A stretch of DNA of 9,215 nucleotides from Bacteroidales bacterium. Its GTDB lineage: Bacteria > Bacteroidota > Bacteroidia > Bacteroidales > P3. The translations under genes were made by a program, and so were the position numbers. The stretch's first letter is position 1; each line of letters begins with the position of its first letter. Of the stretch, positions 1 to 6,072 are shown one piece after another. Location of the stretch: positions 1-9,215 of the forward strand of contig JAEEIS010000243.1 of the NCBI GenBank assembly GCA_016281475.1, given 5' to 3'. The notes under the pieces are model-generated. The model was not told the origin of the DNA. It made no database searches and was given only the letters and a program-made list of their open reading frames with translations.

Positions 1-716
1 GCGTGCTCGGTCGCATGTTCGACGGCATCGTGTATCGGGGCTTCAAGCAGGAGACTGTTGAGGACCTGGCCAAATACGCTGGCGTACCCGTGTGGAACGG
101 CCTGACCAACGAGAGCCACCCCACCCAGATTCTCGCCGACTTCCTCACCATGCAGGAACATGCCGGCAAACCCCTCGACCAAGTGACCTTTGCCTATGTT
201 GGCGACTCCCGCTTCAACATGGGTAACAGCTTGATGGTCGGCGGTGCCAAGATGGGTATGGACACCCGCATCATCGCCCCCAAGGCCCTGCAGCCCGAGG
301 CTTGGCTGATTGAGAAATGCCAGGAGATTGCCAAGGAGACCGGCGCCAAGGTGACCGTCACCGACGACCCCGTGGCCGGCGTGAAGGGTTGCGACTTTAT
401 CTATACCGACGTGTGGGTCTCCATGGGCGAACCCGCTGAGGTGTGGAAAGAGCGTATCGACCTGCTGATGCCCTATCAGGTGAATGCCCAAATGATGAAG
501 AACACTGGCAACCCCAAGTGCAAGTTTATGCACTGCCTGCCCGCTTACCACAATCTGGAGACCCAGGTGGGACGCGACGTCAACAAGCAGTTCGGCCTGG
601 ACGGCATCGAGGTGACCGAGGAGGTGTTTGAGAGCGAGAACAGCATCGTCTTTGATGAGGCTGAGAACCGCATGCACACCATCAAGGCCGTCATGGTGGC
701 TACACTGGGCGACTAA
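1..716 (+). CDS. argF: Ornithine carbamoyltransferase, C-terminal part (5' end off window)
   Basis: This enzyme transfers the carbamoyl group of carbamoyl phosphate to ornithine, giving citrulline, in arginine synthesis (or the reverse in arginine catabolism, as ArcB) in the cytoplasm. The reading frame is open at the left edge (first full codon at base 3). By comparison with the roughly 334-residue E. coli enzyme, about the first 100 residues are missing, including the phosphate-binding STRTR loop. What remains, counted from base 3, matches the family closely: HPTQ at 39-42, DVWVSMGE at 136-143 (ornithine-binding SMG loop), HCLP at 177-180 (catalytic Cys), and an ending in [16 protein letters not shown]. 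The SMG loop points to true ornithine rather than N-acetyl- or N-succinylornithine as substrate. Codons are strongly C-ending and GC-rich compared with the porin downstream, as in highly expressed genes. Anabolic (argF) and catabolic (arcB) roles cannot be separated here. The family call is very secure. Confidence 0.96.
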   Translation, partial: VLGRMFDGIVYRGFKQETVEDLAKYAGVPVWNGLTNESHPTQILADFLTMQEHAGKPLDQVTFAYVGDSRFNMGNSLMVGGAKMGMDTRIIAPKALQPEAWLIEKCQEIAKETGAKVTVTDDPVAGVKGCDFIYTDVWVSMGEPAEVWKERIDLLMPYQVNAQMMKNTGNPKCKFMHCLPAYHNLETQVGRDVNKQFGLDGIEVTEEVFESENSIVFDEAENRMHTIKAVMVATLGD

Positions 717-790
717 ATAAATGTAAAAAGTAAAAACTAAAAACTAAAATCGGCTCTGCCCTTTTTAGTTTTTAGTTTTTACATTTTAGT
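712..790. repeat. Stop-to-start A/T-rich inverted repeat 1 (possible terminator)
   Basis: A perfect 19-bp inverted repeat (731-749 with 763-781), built from repeated taaaaac units, encloses a 13-base loop containing cggctctgcc. A second pairing is possible further out: ACTAAA at 712-717, overlapping the argF stop codon, with TTTAGT at 785-790, and atgtaaaaa at 721-729 with tttttacat at 776-784. The RNA would form a long A-U stem with the T-rich arm last, so it could end argF transcription in either direction. No Bacteroidetes promoter with proper spacing is visible here. Two more gaps in the window (4646-4730 and 5986-6069) have the same design. Confidence 0.75.
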
Positions 791-801
791 TTCGTTATAT
801 T

Positions 802-1983
802 ATGTGGTTTATTAATTTACTTACCAGTGGGGGAGTGGGCACAACTGTATTGATGCTCGCTATCTCCATATTTGCCGGACTGTTGCTTGGCAAGTTGAAG
901 GTCAAAGGCATCTCACTGGGCATCACTTGGGTGCTGTTTGTGGGTATTGCGCTCAGTGCCTTTGGCATTGTGTGTAACCACGATATGCTTCATGTAGTCA
1001 AGGAGTTTGGTTTGATTCTTTTTGTCACTGCCGTAGGTTTGCAGGTAGGGCCGGGTTTCTTCGCATCGTTTAAGAAAGGCGGGCTGGCGATGAACCTGAT
1101 GGCTGTGGTGAATGTGGCTCTTGGTGTGGGCATCACGGTACTGATAGCCAAACTGGCAGGGCAGGAGCTGACCGACATGGCGGGCGTGTACACGGGTGCC
1201 ATTACCAACACACCCGGTCTTTCTGCAGCACAACAGGCTGTGGGCGATTTGGGTATGGAGGGCGCCTCCGAGAGTCTTGCAGCGGGTTACGCCGTGGCAT
1301 ATCCGCTGGCAGTGGTGGGCATGATTGTGACGTGCCTGTTGTTAAAGCCAAGAGACCTTTCCTCTGAACCTACTAGTATTGCTAGCAGTCCTTCTACTGC
1401 TAGTTCTACTACTTCTGGTAGCAAGAAAGGCGGCGTGTTGCTGATACCCATCTTTGTGATAATTGCGTTAGGCGTGGTGCTAGGCTCGATACCTATCCCT
1501 GTTGGAATGAAGGCACCTGTGAAACTGGGACTTGCCGGAGGGCCGCTGGTGGTGGCATTGATAGCCGGATGGCTGGGCGTTAAAAAAGGTTGGTATGGTA
1601 CCGACTTTACCGACGGACAAGGCGTGCACATGCTGCGCGAAGTAGGTATTGCCCTTTTTCTAGCAGGTGTGGGCTTAGGTGCTGGAAAACAGTTTGTTGA
1701 GACTGTGCAGGTGCATTATATGTGGGTGGTGTATGGTGTGATTATCACCATGGTGCCGCCGCTGCTGGTGGCTGGATTCGGCCGATGGGTGCTGAAGATG
1801 AATTGGTACACACTGGCAGGCTTTATTGGTGGCTCGCACACCGACCCGCCGACGTTGGCTTTTGCCAACAATGTGGCACCTGAAGGCTGCAAACTGCCTA
1901 ACACGGGTTATGCCACGGTGTATCCCCTCACTATGTTCCTGCGCATCTTTACGGCACAGCTGCTGGTGTTGCTGGTGGTTTGA
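802..1983 (+). CDS. AspT/YidE/YbjL-family inner-membrane transporter lacking RCK domains
   Basis: Predicted inner-membrane carrier of 393 residues related to the aspartate:alanine antiporter AspT and to E. coli YidE/YbjL. The substrate is unknown; organic or amino acid anions are the family precedent. The protein is an internal duplication of two hydrophobic halves, each with about five or six membrane segments. Half 1 carries TNTPGLSAAQQ (135-145) and GYAVAYPLAVVG (162-173). Half 2 carries the matching TDPPTLAFANN (347-357) and GYATVYPLTMFLRI (369-382). Typical family members are about 540-560 residues, with two TrkA_C (RCK_C) domains between the halves. Here only a Ser/Thr-rich linker (about 182-210) separates them, so cytoplasmic ligand sensing is apparently missing. 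The ATG at 802 gives a hydrophobic first helix and has no Shine-Dalgarno sequence. A porin-like gene follows after 72 bp. Family membership is fairly secure; function is not. Confidence 0.85.
   Translation: MWFINLLTSGGVGTTVLMLAISIFAGLLLGKLKVKGISLGITWVLFVGIALSAFGIVCNHDMLHVVKEFGLILFVTAVGLQVGPGFFASFKKGGLAMNLMAVVNVALGVGITVLIAKLAGQELTDMAGVYTGAITNTPGLSAAQQAVGDLGMEGASESLAAGYAVAYPLAVVGMIVTCLLLKPRDLSSEPTSIASSPSTASSTTSGSKKGGVLLIPIFVIIALGVVLGSIPIPVGMKAPVKLGLAGGPLVVALIAGWLGVKKGWYGTDFTDGQGVHMLREVGIALFLAGVGLGAGKQFVETVQVHYMWVVYGVIITMVPPLLVAGFGRWVLKMNWYTLAGFIGGSHTDPPTLAFANNVAPEGCKLPNTGYATVYPLTMFLRIFTAQLLVLLVV
1371..1403. repeat. CTAG-rich palindromes in the transporter linker
   Basis: The DNA encoding the Ser/Thr-rich linker contains the 8-bp palindrome tactagta (1371-1378), gctagc (1381-1386), and an 8-bp inverted repeat, ctagcagt (1382-1389) with actgctag (1396-1403), around a 6-base loop. 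CTAG occurs three times within about 33 bases and is sparse elsewhere in the window. Codons here are mostly T-ending (TCT, ACT, AGT, GCT). It may be simple low-complexity expansion or the scar of an insertion or deletion. Confidence 0.45.
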
Positions 1984-2055
1984 AGATGGGGTTTCGGAGT
2001 GGGTCGGAATGGTCAGAAGAATCGGACTATTAAACAATTATTCATTATAAATAAT

Positions 2056-3429
2056 ATGAAAAAGTACTTTTTACTTTTCTGTTTTTACTTTTTACTTTGC
2101 ATGGTTGCTTTTGGGCAGTCCGATTCGACACAAAAAGTAAAGGTTTCGCTCTACGGCTTTGTGCGCAACTATTTCACATACGACAGTCGCAAGACGTATA
2201 CGGTGGTGGGAGGCGAGTACAATATGCTGCCGTATGACGAGCAGTGGAATCATTCACAGGAATATTGTGATAGAACTGGTATTGAACGGGTAGACCTCAA
2301 TGCCGTGCCGCAGGCACAGTTGCAGGCTCTCACCACACGGGTGGGACTGAACATTGACGGTCCTTCCATTTGGGGTGCCCGCAGCAGTGGCAAGGTGGAG
2401 GCCGACTTTGGCGGCTTCGGAACTACTAACACAGTGTTGCGCCTCCGTTTGGCGTATATGAAGCTGAACTGGGCTAATGAGCGAGGCGTGCGTCATGATC
2501 TGCTGTTGGGGCAGGACTGGCATCCGCTCAGTGGCGACATTATGCCCGAGGTGTTGGGCATGGCTGCGGGGGCACCATTCCGAGCCCATAGCCGCACACC
2601 GCAGTTGCGATATACCTTCATGTATGGCAGACTGGGATTCACCGCTGCCGCCCTTTATCAGCTGCAATATATGTACAACGGTCCCAGTTATATTGATGGT
2701 AAATGGACGAGTGTCAGCAGTGTCAGTTTTGCGCATAATGCCATCGTGCCTGAGTTGTTTGTCGGTGTGCAGTACCGCGATGACCATTTCTACTCCCAGT
2801 TGGGCGGTACCTGCCAGACCCTCCGTCCGCGACAATTTGGCAATGGGTATTATTTTAGTATTCATAATGAGTTTATCACATTCCCAGTGGATGAGATTCT
2901 GACAACGGTCACTCCCACATTCTATTTCCAGTACACCCAGAATAAGCTTGCCACCAAGTTCCGCCTTATCTTTGCCAACAATACCAGTCATGTGAACCAG
3001 TTGAACGGTTATGGTGTAGTGAAGAATGATGATGGTAGGTGGAAGTACGCGCCATTGCAGGCCGCTATCGGTTATTTCAATATAGCATACGGCCATCGCT
3101 ACCGTGCCAACCTGTTTTTGGGCTACATGAAGAACCTAGGACTGGGAGAGGAACATGCTTTGTGCAATTTTAGTAGTGATCCATACTATGATGAACCGAT
3201 ATACCGCATCTATATGAAGGGTGGCGACTCGTTTACACATCTCAATAGCGCTTGTCGCGTAGCACCTTCAATCAGCTACAACCTGCCTCATTTCAATTTT
3301 GGTATAGAGTATGAGTGGACGGCGTGTAGTTTTGGCAATTTGGCACAGGATGGGAGCATCTATATTAACGACCATCTGCACTGGGTGGCGAACCATCGTA
3401 TTTGCCTTTTAGTCAAATATAATTTTTAG
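2056..3429 (+). CDS. Outer-membrane porin-like beta-barrel protein (DcaP-like)
   Basis: A 457-residue exported protein resembling the DcaP-like porins of Bacteroides and Prevotella, which probably lets small, possibly anionic, solutes through the outer membrane. The ATG at 2056 is chosen over 1999 because it places a classic signal peptide first (MKK, a hydrophobic stretch to about residue 18, then AFGQ, with cleavage near 20/21). The mature protein opens with SLYGFVRNYFTYDSR (31-45), followed by TRVGLNIDGPSIWGA (94-108), LRLRLAYMKLNW (128-139), LGQDWHPLSGDIMPEVL (151-167) and GAPFRAHSRTPQLRY (172-186), the most recognisable family block. Alternating aromatic strands follow, and the protein ends in KYNF, a terminal Phe typical of beta-barrel proteins recognised by BAM. 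It lies 72 bp after the transporter gene with no clear promoter between, so co-transcription is plausible. The family is recognised from memory of homologues; the substrate is unknown. Confidence 0.8.
   Translation: MKKYFLLFCFYFLLCMVAFGQSDSTQKVKVSLYGFVRNYFTYDSRKTYTVVGGEYNMLPYDEQWNHSQEYCDRTGIERVDLNAVPQAQLQALTTRVGLNIDGPSIWGARSSGKVEADFGGFGTTNTVLRLRLAYMKLNWANERGVRHDLLLGQDWHPLSGDIMPEVLGMAAGAPFRAHSRTPQLRYTFMYGRLGFTAAALYQLQYMYNGPSYIDGKWTSVSSVSFAHNAIVPELFVGVQYRDDHFYSQLGGTCQTLRPRQFGNGYYFSIHNEFITFPVDEILTTVTPTFYFQYTQNKLATKFRLIFANNTSHVNQLNGYGVVKNDDGRWKYAPLQAAIGYFNIAYGHRYRANLFLGYMKNLGLGEEHALCNFSSDPYYDEPIYRIYMKGGDSFTHLNSACRVAPSISYNLPHFNFGIEYEWTACSFGNLAQDGSIYINDHLHWVANHRICLLVKYNF
2065..2098 (+). repeat. In-frame tandem repeat encoding the signal-peptide core
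   Basis: The 13-mer tactttttacttt occurs at 2065-2077 and again at 2086-2098. The 21-bp period equals seven codons, so the signal peptide reads YFLLFCF then YFLLC. A 14-bp palindrome, aaaaagtacttttt, overlaps the first copy (2059-2072). The 12-mer tttttacttttt at 2082-2093 is the exact reverse complement of 725-736 in the first intergenic hairpin. Confidence 0.7.
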
Positions 3430-3441
3430 GATTAGTGGTAC

Positions 3442-3479
3442 TAAAAAAGGGTCTTATGTTAAAAAGTCTTCCTTTTTTA
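3442..3479 (+). terminator. Weak candidate terminator hairpin after the porin gene
   Basis: A perfect 9-bp inverted repeat, taaaaaagg (3442-3450) with cctttttta (3471-3479), encloses a 20-base loop 12 bp after the porin stop codon. The stem has only two G-C pairs and the loop is long. It may therefore be a weak intrinsic terminator or simple A/T-rich chance pairing. Its position between a stop codon and a new promoter favours a terminator. Confidence 0.4.
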
Positions 3480-3508
3480 TTTGTCATTATAATAGGAATA
3501 TATGTTTG
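3480..3508 (+). promoter_or_regulatory. Possible upstream queA promoter
   Basis: TATGTTTG at 3501-3508 matches the Bacteroidetes -7 consensus TAnnTTTG exactly, and TTTG lies at 3480-3483. The 17-bp spacer is shorter than the usual 19-21 bp, so this is a weaker candidate than the promoter closer to the gene. If used, it would give an untranslated leader of roughly 80 bases. Confidence 0.3.
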
Positions 3509-3535
3509 TTTATGAGGTCTTAAAAGTTAAAAAAC

Positions 3536-3566
3536 TTGACAACGCCTTCAAAATTTCGTATCTTTG
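3536..3566 (+). promoter_or_regulatory. Bacteroidetes-type promoter for queA
   Basis: TTG at 3536-3538 and TATCTTTG at 3559-3566 match the -33 (TTG) and -7 (TAnnTTTG) elements of Bacteroidetes primary sigma factor promoters, with a 20-bp spacer. Transcription would start near 3571-3573, about 20 bases before the queA ATG. A run of seven T (3572-3578) lies at the predicted start, where RNA polymerase slippage is possible. This is the clearest promoter in the window. Confidence 0.8.
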
Positions 3567-3592
3567 CACGATTTTTTTAATCTCTATGGTAT

Positions 3593-4648
3593 ATGAAACT
3601 ATCGTATTATTCATTTAATCTTCCGAGCGACCTGATAGCTGAAAAGCCTTCGAAACAGCGTGATGAATGCCGTATGATGGTGCTACATCGCGACACCCAC
3701 GAAATCGAACACCGTCTTTTCAAAGACATCATCCAGTACCTGAATGCTGGCGACGTGGTGGTGGCGAACAACACCAAGGTGTTTCCAGCCTTGCTGTATG
3801 GCGAGAAGGAAAAGACGGGTGCCAAGATAACCGTGTTCTTGCAACGCGAATTGAACCGCGATATGCGGCTCTGGGATGTGATTGTCGACCCTGCTCGTAA
3901 AATCCGCATCGGCAACAAACTCTATTTCGGACCCAATGAGTCGTTGGTGGCAGAGGTGATAGACAACACCACCTCGCGTGGTCGCACCGTCCGATTCCTG
4001 TTCGATGGCACGCACGAAGAGTTTGTGAAGCATATACGTAGCTTGGGTCATACGCCGCTACCCGATGAACTGCAGGCGTTGCGCAACATCGAGAATTGGG
4101 ATGCTGACCGCTATCAGACCATTTATGCCAAGGTGGAGGGTGCCGTTGCGGCTCCTATCGCGGGACTGCATTTCAGTCGTGAATTGCTGAAACGTTTTGA
4201 GATTAATGATGTGGTTTGGCAGGAGCTCACGCTCCACTGCGGAATGGGTAATTTCAAGAGTATTGATGTCGAGGACCTCTCGAAGCATCGCATGGATGCT
4301 GAGGAGATGCACATCTCGCAAGAACTTTGCGATGCGGTGATGTCTGCCAAGGCCAATGAAAAGAAGATTTGTGTGGTGGGAACCACTACGATGCGCGCCA
4401 TTGAGAGTGCCGTGACCATACTGGGTAAAATTAGCCCCTATGATGGTTGGACCAACAAGTTCATCTATGCGCCTTATAAGTTCTCCATCGCTGACATGAT
4501 GGTGACTAACTTCCATCATCCCAAGTCGTCGCAGTTTATCATGGCATGCGCCTTTGGCGACCCCGAGTTTGTGCACTATGCCTACGAGATTGCCATCAAG
4601 GAGAAGTATAAGTTCTCAACCTATGGTGACGCAATGCTAATATTATAA
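3593..4648 (+). CDS. queA: S-adenosylmethionine:tRNA ribosyltransferase-isomerase QueA
   Basis: QueA moves the ribosyl group of S-adenosylmethionine onto preQ1 at the tRNA wobble base, forming epoxyqueuosine in queuosine synthesis, in the cytoplasm. At 351 residues it is close to the family length (about 350-356). Recognisable blocks are [18 protein letters not shown] (14-31), [12 protein letters not shown] (59-70), [12 protein letters not shown] (183-194), TLHCGMGNF (213-221), [10 protein letters not shown] (262-271), [10 protein letters not shown] (304-313) and the terminal YGDAMLIL (344-351). The TLHCGMGNF and DVEDLSKH blocks resemble the Bacteroidetes form rather than the TLHVGAGTF form of proteobacteria. 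Two conserved segments are altered: GAVAAPTAGLHF has Thr to Ile, and the usual FHLPxSTL reads FHHPKSSQF. The gene has its own promoter and starts at the ATG at 3593 without a Shine-Dalgarno sequence. rarA follows after 87 bp. Confidence 0.95.
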   Translation: MKLSYYSFNLPSDLIAEKPSKQRDECRMMVLHRDTHEIEHRLFKDIIQYLNAGDVVVANNTKVFPALLYGEKEKTGAKITVFLQRELNRDMRLWDVIVDPARKIRIGNKLYFGPNESLVAEVIDNTTSRGRTVRFLFDGTHEEFVKHIRSLGHTPLPDELQALRNIENWDADRYQTIYAKVEGAVAAPIAGLHFSRELLKRFEINDVVWQELTLHCGMGNFKSIDVEDLSKHRMDAEEMHISQELCDAVMSAKANEKKICVVGTTTMRAIESAVTILGKISPYDGWTNKFIYAPYKFSIADMMVTNFHHPKSSQFIMACAFGDPEFVHYAYEIAIKEKYKFSTYGDAMLIL

Positions 4649-4730
4649 ATTGATAATTGAAGGTTGAAAATTGAGAATTATACGAGCACGGTAGCCAATT
4701 TTCAACTTTCATTTTTCACTCTTCAATTTA
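4646..4730. repeat. Stop-to-start A/T-rich inverted repeat 2
   Basis: A 16-bp stem (4658-4673 with 4696-4711, one G-U pair and otherwise perfect, core gttgaaaattg) encloses a 22-base loop containing gagcacggtagc. An outer pair, taaattga (4646-4653, which includes the queA stop codon) with tcaattta (4723-4730), brackets the whole gap and ends five bases before the rarA ATG. The frame of rarA is open through the right arm, but that stretch is better read as the repeat than as protein. It may act as a terminator or processing hairpin between queA and rarA. Confidence 0.75.
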
Positions 4731-4735
4731 ACAAT

Positions 4736-5989
4736 ATGGTTCCTCTGGCAGAAGTTCTCAGGCCAACGACGTTGGATGGTTACATCGGGCAGCGGCATCT
4801 GGTGGGCAAAGGGGCTGTGCTGCGTACGCTGATTGATAGTGGACGTATCCCCTCGATGATATTGTGGGGCCCTCCGGGCATAGGAAAGACTACGCTGGCA
4901 TCGATAATCAGTAACACCCTCGGACGTCCGTTCCACACCCTCAGTGCCATCAGCAGCGGAGTGAAGGAGGTTCGCGAGGTGATAGAGAAGGCAAAGTTGG
5001 AGGAGGGTTCTATCCTGTTTATCGACGAGATACACCGCTTCTCGAAGAGCCAACAGGACTCTCTGTTGGGTGCTGTGGAGCGCGGCATCGTGACGCTGAT
5101 AGGTGCGACGACGGAGAATCCTTCGTTCGAGGTCATCTCTGCATTACTGTCTCGTTGCCAAGTGTATGTGCTAAAAGAGTTTGGCGAGGAGGAGATGCGC
5201 CAGTTGGTCGACAGTGCTGTCGGCTACTATGCTTCGCAGGGGCGCAAAGTGGAGGTGAAGGAGGTGGATGCATTGTTCCGTATCTCGGGAGGAGATGCTC
5301 GTAAGTTGCTTAATGCTATCGAATTGGTGGTGAATAACAGCCCTGATGGCGATGTGGTGGTCGACAATGCTTGCACCACGCAGGTCATTCAGCAGAATCT
5401 GGCCTTCTATGATAAGCAGGGCGAGATGCACTACGACATCATCAGTGCTTTCATCAAGTCGATGCGTGGCAGCGACCCCAACGCAGCGGTCTATTGGCTG
5501 GCGCGTATGATTGAGGGTGGCGAAGACCCCGTGTTCATAGCCCGAAGGATGCTGATTTTTGCCAGTGAGGACATTGGCAACAGCAATCCCAACGCCCTTT
5601 TGTTAGCAAATGCCTGTTTCGACGCGGTGACAAAAATCGGTTATCCAGAATGCCGCATCACCTTGTCGCAGTGTGCGGTCTATCTTGCCTCGTCGGTGAA
5701 GAGCAACAGCACCTACGCCGCATTGGGTGCGGCACAGCAGGTGGTGCGCCAGACGGGCGACCTACCTGTACCGCTGCACATCCGCAACGCTCCTACCAAG
5801 CTGATGAAACAGTTGGGCTATGGCGACGGATATAAGTATGCCCACGACTACGCGGGCAACTTTGTCGACCAAGAGTTTCTGCCTGACGCTCTCCGAGGGA
5901 TGAAGTTTTACGAACCAGGGCAAAATCCGCGCGAAGAGGATACCCGTCGCCAGCTGCGCGAGCGTTGGGGACAGAAGTACGGATATTAA
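4736..5989 (+). CDS. rarA: Replication-associated recombination protein A (RarA/MgsA), AAA+ ATPase
   Basis: RarA/MgsA is a tetrameric clamp-loader-like AAA+ ATPase that acts at stalled replication forks with SSB and influences recombination and repair. The start at 4736 gives 417 residues beginning MVPLAEVLRP, the normal family N-terminus. A longer frame from 4664 would add 24 residues encoded by the intergenic repeat and is rejected. Visible motifs are Walker A GPPGIGKT (45-52), Walker B ILFIDEIH (93-100) followed by RFSKSQQDSLLGAVE, sensor 1 GATTENPSF (123-131), a probable arginine finger at R140 in SALLSRCQVY, and sensor 2 GGDARKLLN (185-193). The C-terminal tetramerisation part is complete: KSMRGSDPNAAVYWLARM (241-258), ASEDIGNSNP (276-285) and PVPLHIRNAPTKLMK (345-359). 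The protein is slightly shorter than E. coli RarA (447), as is usual in Bacteroidetes. No promoter was seen in front. Confidence 0.95.
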   Translation: MVPLAEVLRPTTLDGYIGQRHLVGKGAVLRTLIDSGRIPSMILWGPPGIGKTTLASIISNTLGRPFHTLSAISSGVKEVREVIEKAKLEEGSILFIDEIHRFSKSQQDSLLGAVERGIVTLIGATTENPSFEVISALLSRCQVYVLKEFGEEEMRQLVDSAVGYYASQGRKVEVKEVDALFRISGGDARKLLNAIELVVNNSPDGDVVVDNACTTQVIQQNLAFYDKQGEMHYDIISAFIKSMRGSDPNAAVYWLARMIEGGEDPVFIARRMLIFASEDIGNSNPNALLLANACFDAVTKIGYPECRITLSQCAVYLASSVKSNSTYAALGAAQQVVRQTGDLPVPLHIRNAPTKLMKQLGYGDGYKYAHDYAGNFVDQEFLPDALRGMKFYEPGQNPREEDTRRQLRERWGQKYGY

Positions 5990-6069
5990 TAATTGAAAAA
6001 TGAAATGTGAGATTGGTTACCGTACCCGATTGTTTTTCATTTTTTTTAATTTTTACTTTTCATTATTAA
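5986..6069. repeat. Stop-to-start A/T-rich inverted repeat 3
   Basis: Outer arms ttaataat (5986-5993, which includes the rarA stop codon) and attattaa (6062-6069) bracket the gap and end three bases before the ABC-F ATG. An inner 10-bp pair, aaaaatgaaa (5996-6005) with tttcattttt (6035-6044), surrounds a GC-richer centre containing attggttaccgt. The rest of the right arm is a degenerate run of T, TTAC and TTCA units. It is less perfect than the other two repeats of this kind but has the same design and position. Confidence 0.65.
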
Positions 6070-6072
6070 GAC

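Noticed and set aside
787..794. TAGTTTCG as a promoter element for the transporter gene
   Set aside because: It differs from TAnnTTTG, has no TTG at the right distance upstream, and would leave almost no leader before the ATG at 802.
1999..2055. A longer porin start at 1999 adding 19 residues
   Set aside because: It would put a basic, non-hydrophobic stretch before a perfect signal peptide that begins at 2056.
2056..2115. Lipoprotein reading of the porin signal (Cys at residue 15)
   Set aside because: The residues before this Cys are FLL, which do not fit a lipobox, and the terminal Phe and barrel strands fit an ordinary outer-membrane porin.
2254..3096. A 280-codon open frame on the minus strand inside the porin gene
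   Set aside because: It is antisense to a well-recognised porin and its translation has no family resemblance. Long antisense frames arise easily from the codon bias of the plus-strand gene.
4058..4576. A 172-codon open frame on the minus strand inside queA
   Set aside because: It is a shadow of the queA reading frame, with no recognisable motif and no start context.
4664..4735. A longer RarA start at 4664 adding 24 residues
   Set aside because: The extension is encoded by the intergenic inverted repeat and has no family counterpart. The ATG at 4736 gives the normal RarA N-terminus.
6047..6061. TAATTTTT and TACTTTTC as promoter elements for the ABC-F gene
   Set aside because: Both miss the final G of the consensus, lack a -33 TTG, and lie in a T-rich repeat arm where near matches are expected by chance.
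712..6069. The three intergenic repeats as a CRISPR array, integron attC sites or insertion-sequence ends
   Set aside because: There are no regular spacers or repeated identical units, no transposase or integrase gene nearby, and no target-site duplications. The arms differ in sequence.
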